Source: Lactiplantibacillus songbeiensis (lineage in GTDB: Bacteria; Bacillota; Bacilli; Lactobacillales; Lactobacillaceae). Taken from it: a stretch of 64,000 bases of DNA. The stretch's first letter is position 1. Every line of letters begins with the position of its first letter. The stretch is from positions 59,333-123,332 of the forward strand of contig NZ_BJDL01000012.1 of NCBI RefSeq assembly GCF_005405125.1. The letters run 5' to 3'. The notes beneath the pieces were generated by a model, which saw nothing but the letters and a program-made list of their open reading frames with translations, searched no databases and was not told where the DNA came from. Position numbers and translations under genes: made by a program. Positions 27,063-36,343 of the stretch are shown here, in pieces.

Positions 27063-28013
27063 TTAATGCTTGTGAGAATCGTGAGCCGAATTTTCTTTGA
27101 TTAAGGAGTTCAAATTATCATCAAAGACCTTCGTCGCATCATACCCCATGCTTTCGGCACGGAAGTTCATTGCCGCGGCTTCAATAATAATTGCCAAGTT
27201 CCGTCCAGTCTTAACTGGAATAGAAATTTCTGGCACTTCCACATCAAAGAACTTTCGAGACTGTTCTCCATTCCCTAGTCTATCAAATTGCTTATCAGGC
27301 GTCCAATTCTCTAAGTGAACGATTAAATCGATATCTGTATCTTGCCGAACTGCCCCGGCCCCAAATAGATTCATGACATCAATAATCCCAATCCCACGAA
27401 TCTCTAATAGGTGGTTTAAAATCTTTGGCGCTTCACCGACTAGGGTTTGTTCATCTTGCTGATAAACATCCACCCGATCATCTGCAATCAAGCGATGGCC
27501 CCGCTTAACAAGTTCCAACGCCGTTTCACTTTTACCAACGCCGGAATCCCCGGTAATTAATACCCCGAGACCATAAATATCCACTAAAACCCCGTGAACT
27601 GATTGGCGTTCGGCGAGCTTACCTTCTAGGTAGTTTGTCATGTTACTTAAAATTCGTGACGACGTCATCTTAGTGCCCAAGATTGGCACCTTGTTTTCCT
27701 CACCGGCCTGCACTAACTCTGCTGGCACCGGTAGTCCGGTTGACACCACGAAGGCTGGTGTCGTTAACTGACACATCTTGCGAAAAATCATTAACCGCTC
27801 ATCATGACTCATGTTTTTAGAATAAGCGGTTTCAGTTTTACCCAATAATTGAACTCGCTCGCGCGGATAATAATTGAAATAGCCGGTTAATGCTAACCCC
27901 GGCCGTGAAATATCACTAGTCGTTATCTCTTTTTCGTTTAATAGCTTGGCGCCATGATAAACATCCAAGCGGGTATTTTTCACTAAATCGGCAACGGTTA
28001 CACTTCCTGCCAA
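27063..28013 (-). CDS. hprK: HPr kinase/phosphorylase
   Basis: Phosphorylates HPr at Ser46 and reverses it, controlling carbon catabolite repression through CcpA. About 316 residues. The P-loop GDSGVGKSETAL is central, HRLIADDRVD and the EIRGIGI signature follow. I start at TTG 28011-28013, which has GGAGGG 7 bases upstream and gives the usual N-terminus (AGSVTVADLVKNTRLDVYHG). A longer ORF to 28082 would run through a terminator hairpin. First gene of hprK-lgt-gpsA-galU. Confidence 0.96.
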   Translation of the reverse strand: MAGSVTVADLVKNTRLDVYHGAKLLNEKEITTSDISRPGLALTGYFNYYPRERVQLLGKTETAYSKNMSHDERLMIFRKMCQLTTPAFVVSTGLPVPAELVQAGEENKVPILGTKMTSSRILSNMTNYLEGKLAERQSVHGVLVDIYGLGVLITGDSGVGKSETALELVKRGHRLIADDRVDVYQQDEQTLVGEAPKILNHLLEIRGIGIIDVMNLFGAGAVRQDTDIDLIVHLENWTPDKQFDRLGNGEQSRKFFDVEVPEISIPVKTGRNLAIIIEAAAMNFRAESMGYDATKVFDDNLNSLIKENSAHDSHKH

Positions 28014-28043
28014 GTTAATCCCTCCCAAATCATTTCCATTGTT

Positions 28044-28109
28044 CAAAAAAAGTACGGCCGGCATGTCCATGGTTACTATCATAACCAGTTATCAAGCCGA
28101 CCGTACTTT
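28044..28109 (-). terminator. Strong terminator or attenuator directly before hprK
   Basis: AAAGTACGGTCGGC pairs with GCCGGCCGTACTTT around an inner hairpin ACTGGTTA/TAACCAT, followed by T7 on the minus strand. The T-run ends about 30 bases before the hprK start, leaving almost no space for an hprK promoter downstream. It may terminate the pspC-yvlD transcript, attenuate hprK, or both. Confidence 0.8.
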
Positions 28110-28172
28110 CTTGACTGAAATGGAGCATTCCTATCTTTCAATCTTAGCACTTTAAAGCGCTTTATTCACCTA

Positions 28173-28526
28173 TTACTCGCTCTTTGCAAAAAAATTAGAG
28201 ACAATCACATTAGCTAATGACATCAAGACCGAGACCAGCATGGCCATCCCAAAACTGGAAAAGCCAAAGTTAGCTCGTCCTACAACGGCCGACGTTAATT
28301 GCAACATCAACCCATTAATCACAATACTAAACAATCCCAATGTTAACAGCGTAATTGGTAAGGATAGCAACACCAAGAACGGTTTAATCGCGGCATTCAA
28401 AATGGCCAGAATAAAACTGGCTATTAAGGCCGTCCAAATACTAGCAATGTGAAAGTTACTTTGAAAAAAGCCTGCGATTGCAACAAAAAGAACAGTATTA
28501 ATTAAAATTCGTTTCCAAAAGCCCAC
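28173..28526 (-). CDS. yvlD: YvlD-type phage holin family 4 membrane protein
   Basis: 117 residues with four membrane helices and almost no loops, matching the YvlD/phage-holin-4 family. In Bacillus, yvlD follows yvlC (PspC domain) in an envelope-stress-related operon, and the same pairing occurs here with a 15-bp gap. The start is GTG 28524-28526 with GGAGTG upstream. No phage genes are near, so it is a chromosomal protein, not a lysis holin. Confidence 0.82.
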   Translation of the reverse strand: MGFWKRILINTVLFVAIAGFFQSNFHIASIWTALIASFILAILNAAIKPFLVLLSLPITLLTLGLFSIVINGLMLQLTSAVVGRANFGFSSFGMAMLVSVLMSLANVIVSNFFAKSE

Positions 28527-28541
28527 GTCGTAATCACTCCA

Positions 28542-28871
28542 TTAATCTTGATGGTGCGGTTCGTCTTCTTCATGCACGTTATGAATTTCTTTACGACCAT
28601 GTGACTGTCGAGCAGTAGACTGTTCAGACCCAGCTTGACCAGCCTGCCGTATTTGTTCAAAGAAGCCCGCATTGCCTGGCTTACTTGGCATAATTGTCAT
28701 AAGTAACAAATAAACCAAGATGCCAGCACCATGTGAGACAATGGTCAACAAGACAAAAAGAACTCTTAACACAGTCGCATTCCATTGAAGATATTCCGCA
28801 ATGCCGCCTAATACCCCGGCAAAAACGCGATCGTTAGATTTGGTTAGTTTACGATTAGTTTTAGTTTTCAT
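28542..28871 (-). CDS. PspC-domain membrane protein
   Basis: 109 residues: an N-terminal PspC domain (LTKSNDRVFAGVLGGIAEYL near 8-27, a helix VLRVLFVLLTIVSHGAGILVY up to about 60) and a polar His/Glu-rich tail. PspC-like proteins sense envelope stress. ATG 28869-28871 has GAGGTG upstream, better than an in-frame start five codons earlier. It forms an operon with the yvlD-like gene. Confidence 0.85.
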   Translation of the reverse strand: MKTKTNRKLTKSNDRVFAGVLGGIAEYLQWNATVLRVLFVLLTIVSHGAGILVYLLLMTIMPSKPGNAGFFEQIRQAGQAGSEQSTARQSHGRKEIHNVHEEDEPHHQD

Positions 28872-28916
28872 AATTAGACACCTCAATAAGTTTAGTCTAA
28901 TTGTATTTTACCGATT

Positions 28917-28948
28917 ATAAAAGCGAGTTGCAAACTTGCAGAACTCGC
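28917..28948 (-). terminator. Weak terminator between phoU and pspC
   Basis: GCGAGTT..TGCA pairs with TGCA..AACTCGC, followed by TTTTAT on the minus strand. It lies between the pspC promoter region and the phoU end, so it may close the pst-phoU transcript. Confidence 0.5.
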
Positions 28949-28970
28949 CATCGTCATTATTTAGGATTCC

Positions 28971-29645
28971 TTAAACTAAATTGGAACTTTCGGGATTTAA
29001 TTCAATAATCTTACCGGTATTTAAATATACGATCCATTCACCGATATTGGTGACTAAAGCACCAATCCGTAATAAATAACTAGCCACATTTAAATAATCT
29101 GTTGACCCAACCACAGTTTCAGGATGGCGTTCCATCTTTGAAATGCCTTTTTCATTGATCTTATCGTACATCTCGCCAACTTTAGCGTCCTTAGCAGCCA
29201 CGGCCCGGGCGGCTTGATCATCATTTTTAACGTAAGCGGATAACATCGCTTCGACCATCTTTCGAACCCGGTTACCCATCTCGGATAATTCAGCTTCGAT
29301 TTCGGGCACCCGGACGTGACCTTTCACTCGAATCGTCGCATGGGCAATATTACGCGCATAGTCCGCAATCCGCTCGAGTTCTGATACTGCTTTTAAAATC
29401 GTCACGATCTCACGTAAATCAGAAGTCACTGGTTGATAGAGCGCAATCATTTCAAATGACTTTTTTTCTAATTCAACTTCGCGTTCGTTGATTTTGGTAT
29501 CATGATCAATAATTTCTTGCGCCAAGTCCCGATCATGATCAATAAAGGCTTTGACAGCTTTGCCGATTGCATCACTAACCATCATACCCATTTCTGTGAA
29601 GTTCGCATCAATATCATTCAATTCATCATCAAATAATCGTCGCAT
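28971..29645 (-). CDS. phoU: Phosphate transport system accessory protein PhoU
   Basis: 224 residues, all helical, with the two PhoU repeats. Conserved acidic motifs such as IIDHDTKINEREVELEK and SELERIADYARNIA bind metal clusters. PhoU damps phosphate uptake and links PstSCAB to PhoR. It is the last gene of pstS-pstC-pstA-pstB-pstB-phoU, 11 bp after pstB. AGGAGGATGAACG precedes the ATG. Confidence 0.97.
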   Translation of the reverse strand: MRRLFDDELNDIDANFTEMGMMVSDAIGKAVKAFIDHDRDLAQEIIDHDTKINEREVELEKKSFEMIALYQPVTSDLREIVTILKAVSELERIADYARNIAHATIRVKGHVRVPEIEAELSEMGNRVRKMVEAMLSAYVKNDDQAARAVAAKDAKVGEMYDKINEKGISKMERHPETVVGSTDYLNVASYLLRIGALVTNIGEWIVYLNTGKIIELNPESSNLV

Positions 29646-29656
29646 CGTTCATCCTC

Positions 29657-30412
29657 CTAGCCAAATCGTCCTGAAATATAGTCATTGGTCTCTTGTCTAA
29701 CTGGATTCATAAAAATCTGTTTCGTATCATTAGCCTCAATCAATTCACCATTCAAGAAAAAGGCTGTGCGATCAGAAATTCGTGAAGCCTGTTGCATATT
29801 ATGTGTAACAGTTATGATAGTGTAATCGTGCCGCAAATTCAATAGGGTCATCTCAATCATGTGACTAGAAATCGGATCTAAGGCACTTGTTGCTTCATCT
29901 AACAAGATAATATCTGGTTCGACAGCTAAGACCCGGGCAATGCAAACCCGTTGTTGTTGCCCACCAGATAGTGCCAAGGCATTCACATGTAGCCGATCTT
30001 TAACTTCGTCCCAGATAGCCGCTTGCTTTAAGCTCTTTTCAACGGCCGCGTCTAATCGTTCTTTATCCCGGACACCGGCTAAGCGTAACCCATAAACGAC
30101 ATTTTCATAAATTGAAAACGGAAATGGATTAGGTTGCTGAAAAACCATGCCAATTTCTTTGCGTAACTTAACGGTATCGGTGGTCGGTGCATAAATATCG
30201 GCTTGGTTGAACTCGACCTTACCAGTAATCGTTACACCCGGAATCAAATCATTCATTCGGTTCAAGCAGCGTAAAAAAGTAGATTTACCACAACCAGAAG
30301 GACCGATTAACGCGGTAATCCCAGTCTCATCAAAACTCATGTTAACGCCCTTTAAAGCTTCTTTCTTACCATAAAATAACGATAAGTTTTCAGTAGTTAA
30401 AATTGTACTCAT
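29657..30412 (-). CDS. pstB: Phosphate ABC transporter ATPase PstB (second copy)
   Basis: 251-residue ATPase of the high-affinity phosphate importer. Walker [10 protein letters not shown] at about 37-45, signature LSGGQQQRV, Walker [14 protein letters not shown]. It is one of two tandem PstB paralogues; tandem pstB genes are common in lactobacilli and streptococci. This copy has EATSALD where most PstB proteins have EPxSALD. RBS AGGAGG. Confidence 0.96.
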   Translation of the reverse strand: MSTILTTENLSLFYGKKEALKGVNMSFDETGITALIGPSGCGKSTFLRCLNRMNDLIPGVTITGKVEFNQADIYAPTTDTVKLRKEIGMVFQQPNPFPFSIYENVVYGLRLAGVRDKERLDAAVEKSLKQAAIWDEVKDRLHVNALALSGGQQQRVCIARVLAVEPDIILLDEATSALDPISSHMIEMTLLNLRHDYTIITVTHNMQQASRISDRTAFFLNGELIEANDTKQIFMNPVRQETNDYISGRFG

Positions 30413-30423
30413 CCGCGCCCCTC

Positions 30424-31236
30424 CTAGCCAAAGTTTCCAGAAATGTAGTCATTGGTCAAATCTACTTTTGGATTGGTAAAAATATCGCCAGTTTCGGCGT
30501 ACTCTAAGGCTTTGCCAAGATTAAAGAAAGCCGTATAATCGCTAATCCGTGACGCTTGTTGCATATTATGTGTCACGATAATGATCGTGTAATTTTGTTT
30601 TAATTCTAATAACGTATCTTCAATCTGACTGGTTGACACTGGATCTAGCGCACTAGCTGGTTCATCCAACAATAGAATATCGGGCTTAATGGCAATAGCG
30701 CGCGCAATGCAAAGCCGTTGTTGTTGACCACCTGATAAGGCTAACGCACTCTTATTCAGATCGTCTTTAACTTGGTCCCACATGGCAGCTTGCCGTAAAG
30801 AACGTTCAACGATTTCATCTAAGTCCGCTTTTTTATTCATCCCGCGCTGACGCAGGGCAAAAGCAATGTTCTCATAAATAGACTTAGCAAATGGATTCGG
30901 GCGTTGAAAGACCATCCCAATATGCCGGCGCATCTCATAAACATCGATATCGTTACTATTGATATCTAAGCCTCGATACATAATCTTTCCTTTAACCGTC
31001 GCAATCCGGTCATTCATCCGGTTTAAAGAACGTAAGTAGGTTGATTTACCAGAACCAGAAGGACCAATCAAGGCCGTAATCTTGTAACGTTCAAACTGTA
31101 AATCTCCCTCTGAAATAGCTTCAGAATTGCCATAGAAGACGTGTAAATCTTCCGTTGACAATGCAATCTCATGTGCTTGCGGATCAAAGGTCATAATATT
31201 GCGTTGATCCGTGGTCATCGTATTGTTATCAGCCAT
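30424..31236 (-). CDS. pstB: Phosphate ABC transporter ATPase PstB (first copy)
   Basis: 270-residue PstB with an N-terminal extension of about 20 polar residues. Walker [10 protein letters not shown] at about 56-64, signature LSGGQQQRL, Walker [14 protein letters not shown]. It lies 10 bp after pstA and 11 bp before the second pstB. AGGAGGG precedes the ATG at 31234-31236. Confidence 0.96.
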   Translation of the reverse strand: MADNNTMTTDQRNIMTFDPQAHEIALSTEDLHVFYGNSEAISEGDLQFERYKITALIGPSGSGKSTYLRSLNRMNDRIATVKGKIMYRGLDINSNDIDVYEMRRHIGMVFQRPNPFAKSIYENIAFALRQRGMNKKADLDEIVERSLRQAAMWDQVKDDLNKSALALSGGQQQRLCIARAIAIKPDILLLDEPASALDPVSTSQIEDTLLELKQNYTIIIVTHNMQQASRISDYTAFFNLGKALEYAETGDIFTNPKVDLTNDYISGNFG

Positions 31237-31246
31237 AGTAGCCCTC

Positions 31247-32131
31247 CTATTCTGCCGTTAAATGTTTATACAAGCGTTTACCTAGCCAACGTGCTAAGAA
31301 GTTAAAGAGTAGCACGGCAATAATTAAGACGGCCGAGGCACCAGCTGAGACGGCCTTAGCATCCGGCATAATGCCTTCAGAGTTAATCTTCCAAATATGC
31401 ACCGCTAGCGTTTCGGCTGGCCGTAAAGGACTTAACGGGCTACTAATATTGAAAGGATTCCAATCGCTGAAATTCAGCGCTGGGGCACTTTGCCCGGCTG
31501 TATAAATCAACGCCGCAGCTTCCCCAAAGATTCGGCCAGCACTTAACACAACACCAGTAATAATACTTGGCAAAGCGGCCGGCACAACAATCTTCGTCAC
31601 CGTTTCCCAACGAGATAGCCCTAATGCGTAACCGGCTTCGCGTTGATCATCAGAAATGTTTGCCAAAGCTTCTTCAATACTCCGCGTTAGAATCGGCAAG
31701 TTGAACACGGTTAACGCAAAGGCTCCCGACAAGATTGAGAAACCTAATTTGAATTGCACGACGAAAAATAAATAGCCGAACAACCCAACAACAACGGATG
31801 GTAACGAGCTCAAAATTTCGATTGTCGTCCGAATTAAGCCAGTAATTGTATTTTGACCCGCATATTCGTTTAAGTAAATCCCTGCACCCAACGAAATCGG
31901 CAATGAGATCAACAAGGCTAAAAACAACAAATAGAACGAATTAAACAATTGAATCCCAATCCCACCACCAGCTTCAAAGGATAACGCTGGCGAAGTTAAG
32001 AAGTGCCACGAAATCTCAGGCACCCCTTGCACTAGAATATAGCCTAGCAGGGCAACTAAAATAATGACAACTAAGGCTGCAATCGCGTATAAAACCCCGG
32101 TTGCAATTTTATCAACTCGTTTAGCGTTCAT
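31247..32131 (-). CDS. pstA: Phosphate ABC transporter permease PstA
   Basis: 294 residues with six helices. The EAA-type loop around EAGYALGLSRWETVTKIVVP contacts PstB. Overlaps the pstC end by 11 bp, indicating coupling. Forms the membrane channel with PstC. Confidence 0.96.
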   Translation of the reverse strand: MNAKRVDKIATGVLYAIAALVVIILVALLGYILVQGVPEISWHFLTSPALSFEAGGGIGIQLFNSFYLLFLALLISLPISLGAGIYLNEYAGQNTITGLIRTTIEILSSLPSVVVGLFGYLFFVVQFKLGFSILSGAFALTVFNLPILTRSIEEALANISDDQREAGYALGLSRWETVTKIVVPAALPSIITGVVLSAGRIFGEAAALIYTAGQSAPALNFSDWNPFNISSPLSPLRPAETLAVHIWKINSEGIMPDAKAVSAGASAVLIIAVLLFNFLARWLGKRLYKHLTAE

Positions 32132-33050
32132 GATTTAATTTCCCCTTTCGACCAATATAGCGAATAATTAAGTTAAACAGTAATGACATTAACAATAGAA
32201 TCATCGCTAACGACCAGAGGGCATTGTTTTGTAACGACCCCATGACCGTATTCCCGATACCCATCGTTAAGATACTGGTTAAGGTTGAAGCTGGTGAAAC
32301 CAAGTTATGTGGTAACAAGGTCGCATTCCCGATAACCATTTGGACAGCTAACGCTTCCCCAAATGCCCGCGCCATCCCAAAGACAATCGCTGTTAACATC
32401 CCAGGAATTGCCGCTCTTAAAACCACTTTATAAATAGTCTGCCAGCGCGTCGCCCCTAATGCTAAAGACGCTTCACGATAATAGCGTGGTACGGCATTTA
32501 AAGCATCTGCACTCATTGATGTTACGGTTGGTAAGATCATGACGAATAAGACGAAGGTCCCAGACAAAATCCCATAGCCACTGCCACCAAAAGTGTTTCG
32601 TACGAATGGCACCACGACCTGTAGCCCGATAAACCCATAGACAACTGAGGGAATCCCGACTAATAATTCCGTCACTGGTCGCAAAATCTGCGCGCCACGG
32701 CGAGGTGAGATTTCAGTCATAAAAACGGCTGTCCCAATCGCAAACGGTGTTGCCACAATCGCTGAAAAAATGGTAATTAGAAATGACCCGACAATCATCG
32801 GCAAGGCCCCAACAGCCGGCTGTCCATTACTTCCGACTGTTCCTGGATTCCATTGGATTCCGCTTAGGAACTGCCATAAATTAATGTGGTTTTGAAAAAA
32901 GGTCGCTAAACCACGGGAAGCGACAAAGTAAAAGATTAAGAAAACAACTAAGATAATTAAGGCTAGGCAACTCAAACTCAAGATTTTTCCCCGCCGTTCA
33001 ATTTTAGTTGCGATTGATTTTTTTAATAAACTTGCTCGGATTTTGTCCAT
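32121..33050 (-). CDS. pstC: Phosphate ABC transporter permease PstC
   Basis: 309 residues with six helices and a Lys/Arg-rich N-terminus. The EAA loop is REASLALGATRWQTIYKVVL. AGGGGGAG precedes the ATG. It is 10 bp after pstS and overlaps pstA. Confidence 0.96.
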   Translation of the reverse strand: MDKIRASLLKKSIATKIERRGKILSLSCLALIILVVFLIFYFVASRGLATFFQNHINLWQFLSGIQWNPGTVGSNGQPAVGALPMIVGSFLITIFSAIVATPFAIGTAVFMTEISPRRGAQILRPVTELLVGIPSVVYGFIGLQVVVPFVRNTFGGSGYGILSGTFVLFVMILPTVTSMSADALNAVPRYYREASLALGATRWQTIYKVVLRAAIPGMLTAIVFGMARAFGEALAVQMVIGNATLLPHNLVSPASTLTSILTMGIGNTVMGSLQNNALWSLAMILLLMSLLFNLIIRYIGRKGKLNHER

Positions 33051-33060
33051 CGGCTCCCCC

Positions 33061-33936
33061 TCATTTCACTGTCGTGATTTTACCAGACGCACGGCGCTGG
33101 ACTTGCATGTCGTGCACTGAAATATAACCTAACTGTTTCACTAACTTCTTTTGGACTGCCTCTGAAAGAATATAAGTAATAAATTTTTTAGTTAATTGAT
33201 TTGGTTGTTTTTGTGTATAGAGATGTTCATAAGACCAGATTTTCCACCGATTGTGCCGCACATTTGCTTCGGTCGGCGTCACGCCGTCGACTTTCAGAGT
33301 CGTCACTGAATGATCTAAATAAGAAAAGGCGACATAGCTGACTGCCCCCGGGGTACTCCCCACAATGGAGCGCGCTAGTCCAGACGAGTCTTGCTCTTGT
33401 GAGTCCGCACTCTTCTGACCATCTAAAGCGTAACTTTCAAAAGTCTTGCGAGTTCCAGAACCTTGTGCTCGGTTAATCAACACAATTGGTAGGTTCTTGC
33501 CGCCAAGTTCGCGCCAGTTCTTAACTTTGCCAGTAAAAACTTGAATTAATTGTTGCTTGGTCAAGTTACGAATACCAGTCTGTTTATTAATAATTGGCGC
33601 AATGCCAACGACCGCGACTTGATGATCTTGTAGCTTCTTGGCATTAATACCAGCCTGTTCTTCAGCAAAAATATCGGAATTTCCGATAGCAACTGCCCCC
33701 GACTGAATTTGGCTCAGACCCGTTCCGGAGCCCCCGCCTTGCACGTTAATAAAAACACCAGTGTGTTCTGAACTATATTGCTCGCCAGCTGCTTCCACTA
33801 ACGGTTGTAAAGCGGTGGAACCAACTGCGGTGATTGATTCGCCAGTATCAGTATGTGCCCGGTTCGTATAACCAAAGCCAATGCCGACACCAACTAAGAT
33901 CAATCCTAGTAATTGGATGACCCGACTTTTCTTCAT
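33061..33936 (-). CDS. pstS: Phosphate-binding protein PstS without lipobox
   Basis: 291 residues of the PstS fold. TAVGSTALQPLVEAAG, NVQGGGSGTGLSQ and INRAQGSGTR are the phosphate-binding loops. ATG 33934-33936 has TAGGAGG upstream. The N-terminal helix (residues 8-27) is not followed by a lipobox Cys, unlike the second PstS at 45 kb, so it is either anchored by an uncleaved helix or secreted. First gene of the pst operon, preceded by Pho-box repeats. Confidence 0.95.
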   Translation of the reverse strand: MKKSRVIQLLGLILVGVGIGFGYTNRAHTDTGESITAVGSTALQPLVEAAGEQYSSEHTGVFINVQGGGSGTGLSQIQSGAVAIGNSDIFAEEQAGINAKKLQDHQVAVVGIAPIINKQTGIRNLTKQQLIQVFTGKVKNWRELGGKNLPIVLINRAQGSGTRKTFESYALDGQKSADSQEQDSSGLARSIVGSTPGAVSYVAFSYLDHSVTTLKVDGVTPTEANVRHNRWKIWSYEHLYTQKQPNQLTKKFITYILSEAVQKKLVKQLGYISVHDMQVQRRASGKITTVK

Positions 33937-33981
33937 AACAAAATACCTCCTACCCATTGCTCATTTACATATTACTAAGTT

Positions 33982-34022
33982 TGTGTAAATACTTAATATG
34001 AGTTGTGTAAAGATTGTGTAAA
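33982..34022 (-). promoter_or_regulatory. PhoP-box array of the pst operon
   Basis: On the minus strand TTTACACA occurs at 34015-34022, 34004-34011 and 33982-33989. The spacings are 11 and 22 bp, so the repeats are all on one helical face, with a degenerate fourth position between. This is the classical direct-repeat arrangement of PhoP boxes. It lies 45-90 bp upstream of pstS. The rest of the 292-bp phoR-pstS gap holds the phoR terminator and nothing else obvious. Confidence 0.85.
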
Positions 34023-34162
34023 GGTCGAAATATTTTGATACTCATAAGCCCGTTTCATTGCTCATTCTCGCAGTCACACAGTACTAGTTAGCCGCGATCA
34101 CTGACAATGAGTGGCTTACCAGCCTAATCCACCCCACTCAAACAAGTAACCCTAACAGGCTT

Positions 34163-34219
34163 TACAAAAAAAGCGATTGAGCCGACTACTAACTAAAGTT
34201 AATAATCGGCTCAATCGCT
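34163..34219 (-). terminator. Terminator of the phoP-phoR operon
   Basis: AGCGATTGAGCCGA pairs perfectly with TCGGCTCAATCGCT around a loop of about 20 bases, followed by T7 on the minus strand. It separates phoR from the pst operon. Confidence 0.92.
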
Positions 34220-34228
34220 AAATCTAAC

Positions 34229-35623
34229 TTATTCACTTGGTTTTAACGGCAGTGTGACGATCATCGTTGTCCCCACACCACGTTGACTAGTCACTGCAAT
34301 CTGACCCTGCATGGCTGTCACTAGCTCTTTGACAATTGCCAGGCCCAACCCAGTACCGCTGACAACTTGTTGTGAACGTGATGGACTCGCTCGATAAAAG
34401 CGTTCAAAAATTCGTTGTTGATCATCAGCACTGATACCAACTCCATTATCACGTACGCGTAAATACCAATGCTCAAGATCAGCCGTTGCACTGATAGTTA
34501 CTCGACCATTCGGACGATTATATTTAATCGCATTCGACAACAAATTCTTCACGACCTGGCTGAGCTTTTGGACATCCGCCACCACTTGAATCGCTGGATC
34601 AATATCTGTAACGACCGTCAAATGTTGATGATCAATCGTTTGCTGCATTAACGTCTTTTCTTGATCAATTAGTGGTTTAAGCTTAACGGTCTGCACACTT
34701 AAATTAGTTGTGCTCTGCGCTCGAATGCGTGAGAGCGAGAGGACGTCTTGAATTAAATCAATCAATCGCTGACTCTCATCTGAAATGATTTGTAAAAACT
34801 GTGTTAAGGTCGCCGGATCATCCTTGGCCCCATCAAGTAAAGTCTCCGTAAAGCCAGCAATCGCCGTAATTGGGGTTTTCAATTCATGACTAGCATTACT
34901 AACAAAGTCGTCTTGCATCTGTTCAATCATATAAACTTCTGTAATGTCATACAGCATTAAGACAATCTGAAAATTTGCTCGGCTATTTTGAATATACACC
35001 GTGGTGGCTTCGACCACTTGGGTATTCGGTGCCGGTGTCAATGTAATCGTGGCCCGCTGATTATGCTGCGTTGTGATGGTGTCTTCAATCACTTTGGTCA
35101 ACGCATACAACTGAATATCCTTGGTATACAAGTGAGCAACCGCATTAATCGACTGTTGCAACAAATCACTCATCGCCGGATTCGATAGTTGCACTTGTCG
35201 GTGATGGTCAATCACCATCACGCCGACTGGCAAATAACGCATAATCATCATTAATTCTTTTTCTTGCAATTCAGCTCGCCGAGTTTGATTCCGTTGATAC
35301 GACTCAAGCTGATTAACTGCTTGTGACAAGCTGTAAAGTGGATCGCTCTGTGGCAACAAAATGTGTGGTGGAAACTGCTGACTGCTCATTTGTCGTAGCT
35401 TAGCTTCCATCCGGTCAATGGTTTTCTGGCGTTCCTTTTGTTGCAACCAAACAACCCCAGCTTCAATTGTCGCTAACACCAACCACGCCAAAATTAGCGC
35501 TCCCACCAGCGCAGCCGACCACTTAATCGGCGAAAAGCGCTGTAAGACCACTAATCCTAGAACTAAAATTAAACCATTCTCCAAAGCCAGCAAACGCACC
35601 GTTTGCTGCCACTGATTATGCAT
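34229..35623 (-). CDS. phoR: Phosphate-sensing histidine kinase PhoR
   Basis: 464 residues: two close membrane helices (about 15-30 and 36-57) with almost no outside loop, a PAS-like domain (about 120-230), HisKA with SHELKTPI (phospho-His), and HATPase with NAIKYN, DNGVGI and GTGLGLAIV. The missing extracellular sensor fits PhoR types that read PstSCAB-PhoU rather than phosphate itself. I use ATG 35621-35623, which overlaps the phoP stop (ATGCATAA) and has TAGGTG upstream; GTG 35632 is an alternative. Cognate to the adjacent PhoP. Confidence 0.93.
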   Translation of the reverse strand: MHNQWQQTVRLLALENGLILVLGLVVLQRFSPIKWSAALVGALILAWLVLATIEAGVVWLQQKERQKTIDRMEAKLRQMSSQQFPPHILLPQSDPLYSLSQAVNQLESYQRNQTRRAELQEKELMMIMRYLPVGVMVIDHHRQVQLSNPAMSDLLQQSINAVAHLYTKDIQLYALTKVIEDTITTQHNQRATITLTPAPNTQVVEATTVYIQNSRANFQIVLMLYDITEVYMIEQMQDDFVSNASHELKTPITAIAGFTETLLDGAKDDPATLTQFLQIISDESQRLIDLIQDVLSLSRIRAQSTTNLSVQTVKLKPLIDQEKTLMQQTIDHQHLTVVTDIDPAIQVVADVQKLSQVVKNLLSNAIKYNRPNGRVTISATADLEHWYLRVRDNGVGISADDQQRIFERFYRASPSRSQQVVSGTGLGLAIVKELVTAMQGQIAVTSQRGVGTTMIVTLPLKPSE

Positions 35624-36338
35624 GCTCATCACCTACAAATTCATAACCAAAGCCACGAACCGTTCGGATGTACGTTGGTTCTTTCGGATCAAGTTCAATC
35701 TTTTCACGTAAATGTGAAATATGAATATCAACAATGCGCGTCTCACTCGCGTAATCGTAACCCCAAACGTGGTTTAAAATGGCATCACGGCTGAGAACTC
35801 GGCCTTCCCGTTCAACAAAGTAAACCAGCAGTTCAAATTCCTTAGGCGTTAAACTGATATTCTCGCCATTACGGGTCACTCGATATTTATTTTGATCAAT
35901 TCGCAGATTGCCAACAACGGTGATTGCCCGGTTAGTTGGTGGTGTGGCAACGGGCGTCACTGGTTCGGCACTAGGTGACACCCGCCGCATAACCGCTTTA
36001 ATTCGTGCCAAAACTTCCCGTGGTGAAAACGGTTTGGTAATATAGTCATCAGCACCTAATTCCAAACCAAAGACCTTATCAAACTCATCATTTTTCGCCG
36101 TCACAATAATAATTGGCGTGTGAATTTTTTCTTGTCGTAATCGCTTGGTGACTTCCATACCATCTAATTTTGGCAACATTAAATCTAATAAAATACAAGT
36201 AAAGGTCCCGTGTAATGCCAAATCCAGCGCAACTTCCCCATCCGTTGCGGTGGTAACCTCATAGCCAGCTTGCTTTAAGTTATACGATAATAACGTTACG
36301 ATGGCCGGTTCATCGTCAACTACCAAAATCTTATTCAT
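35616..36338 (-). CDS. phoP: Response regulator PhoP (OmpR family)
   Basis: 240 residues. The receiver domain has DDE at 8-10, phospho-acceptor Asp in LLDLMLP (about 52) and Lys in ITKPFSP. A linker rich in Pro/Thr leads to a winged-helix DNA-binding domain ending TVRGFGYEF. It would bind the TTTACA repeats seen before pstS, the second pstS and phnD. It lies 5 bp after the MinJ-like gene and overlaps phoR. Confidence 0.96.
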   Translation of the reverse strand: MNKILVVDDEPAIVTLLSYNLKQAGYEVTTATDGEVALDLALHGTFTCILLDLMLPKLDGMEVTKRLRQEKIHTPIIIVTAKNDEFDKVFGLELGADDYITKPFSPREVLARIKAVMRRVSPSAEPVTPVATPPTNRAITVVGNLRIDQNKYRVTRNGENISLTPKEFELLVYFVEREGRVLSRDAILNHVWGYDYASETRIVDIHISHLREKIELDPKEPTYIRTVRGFGYEFVGDEHA

Positions 36339-36343
36339 GGTCG

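Noticed and set aside
28173..28526. Phage holin / prophage remnant
   Set aside because: The family name includes 'holin' but there are no other phage genes, and the pairing with a PspC gene identifies the chromosomal YvlCD type.
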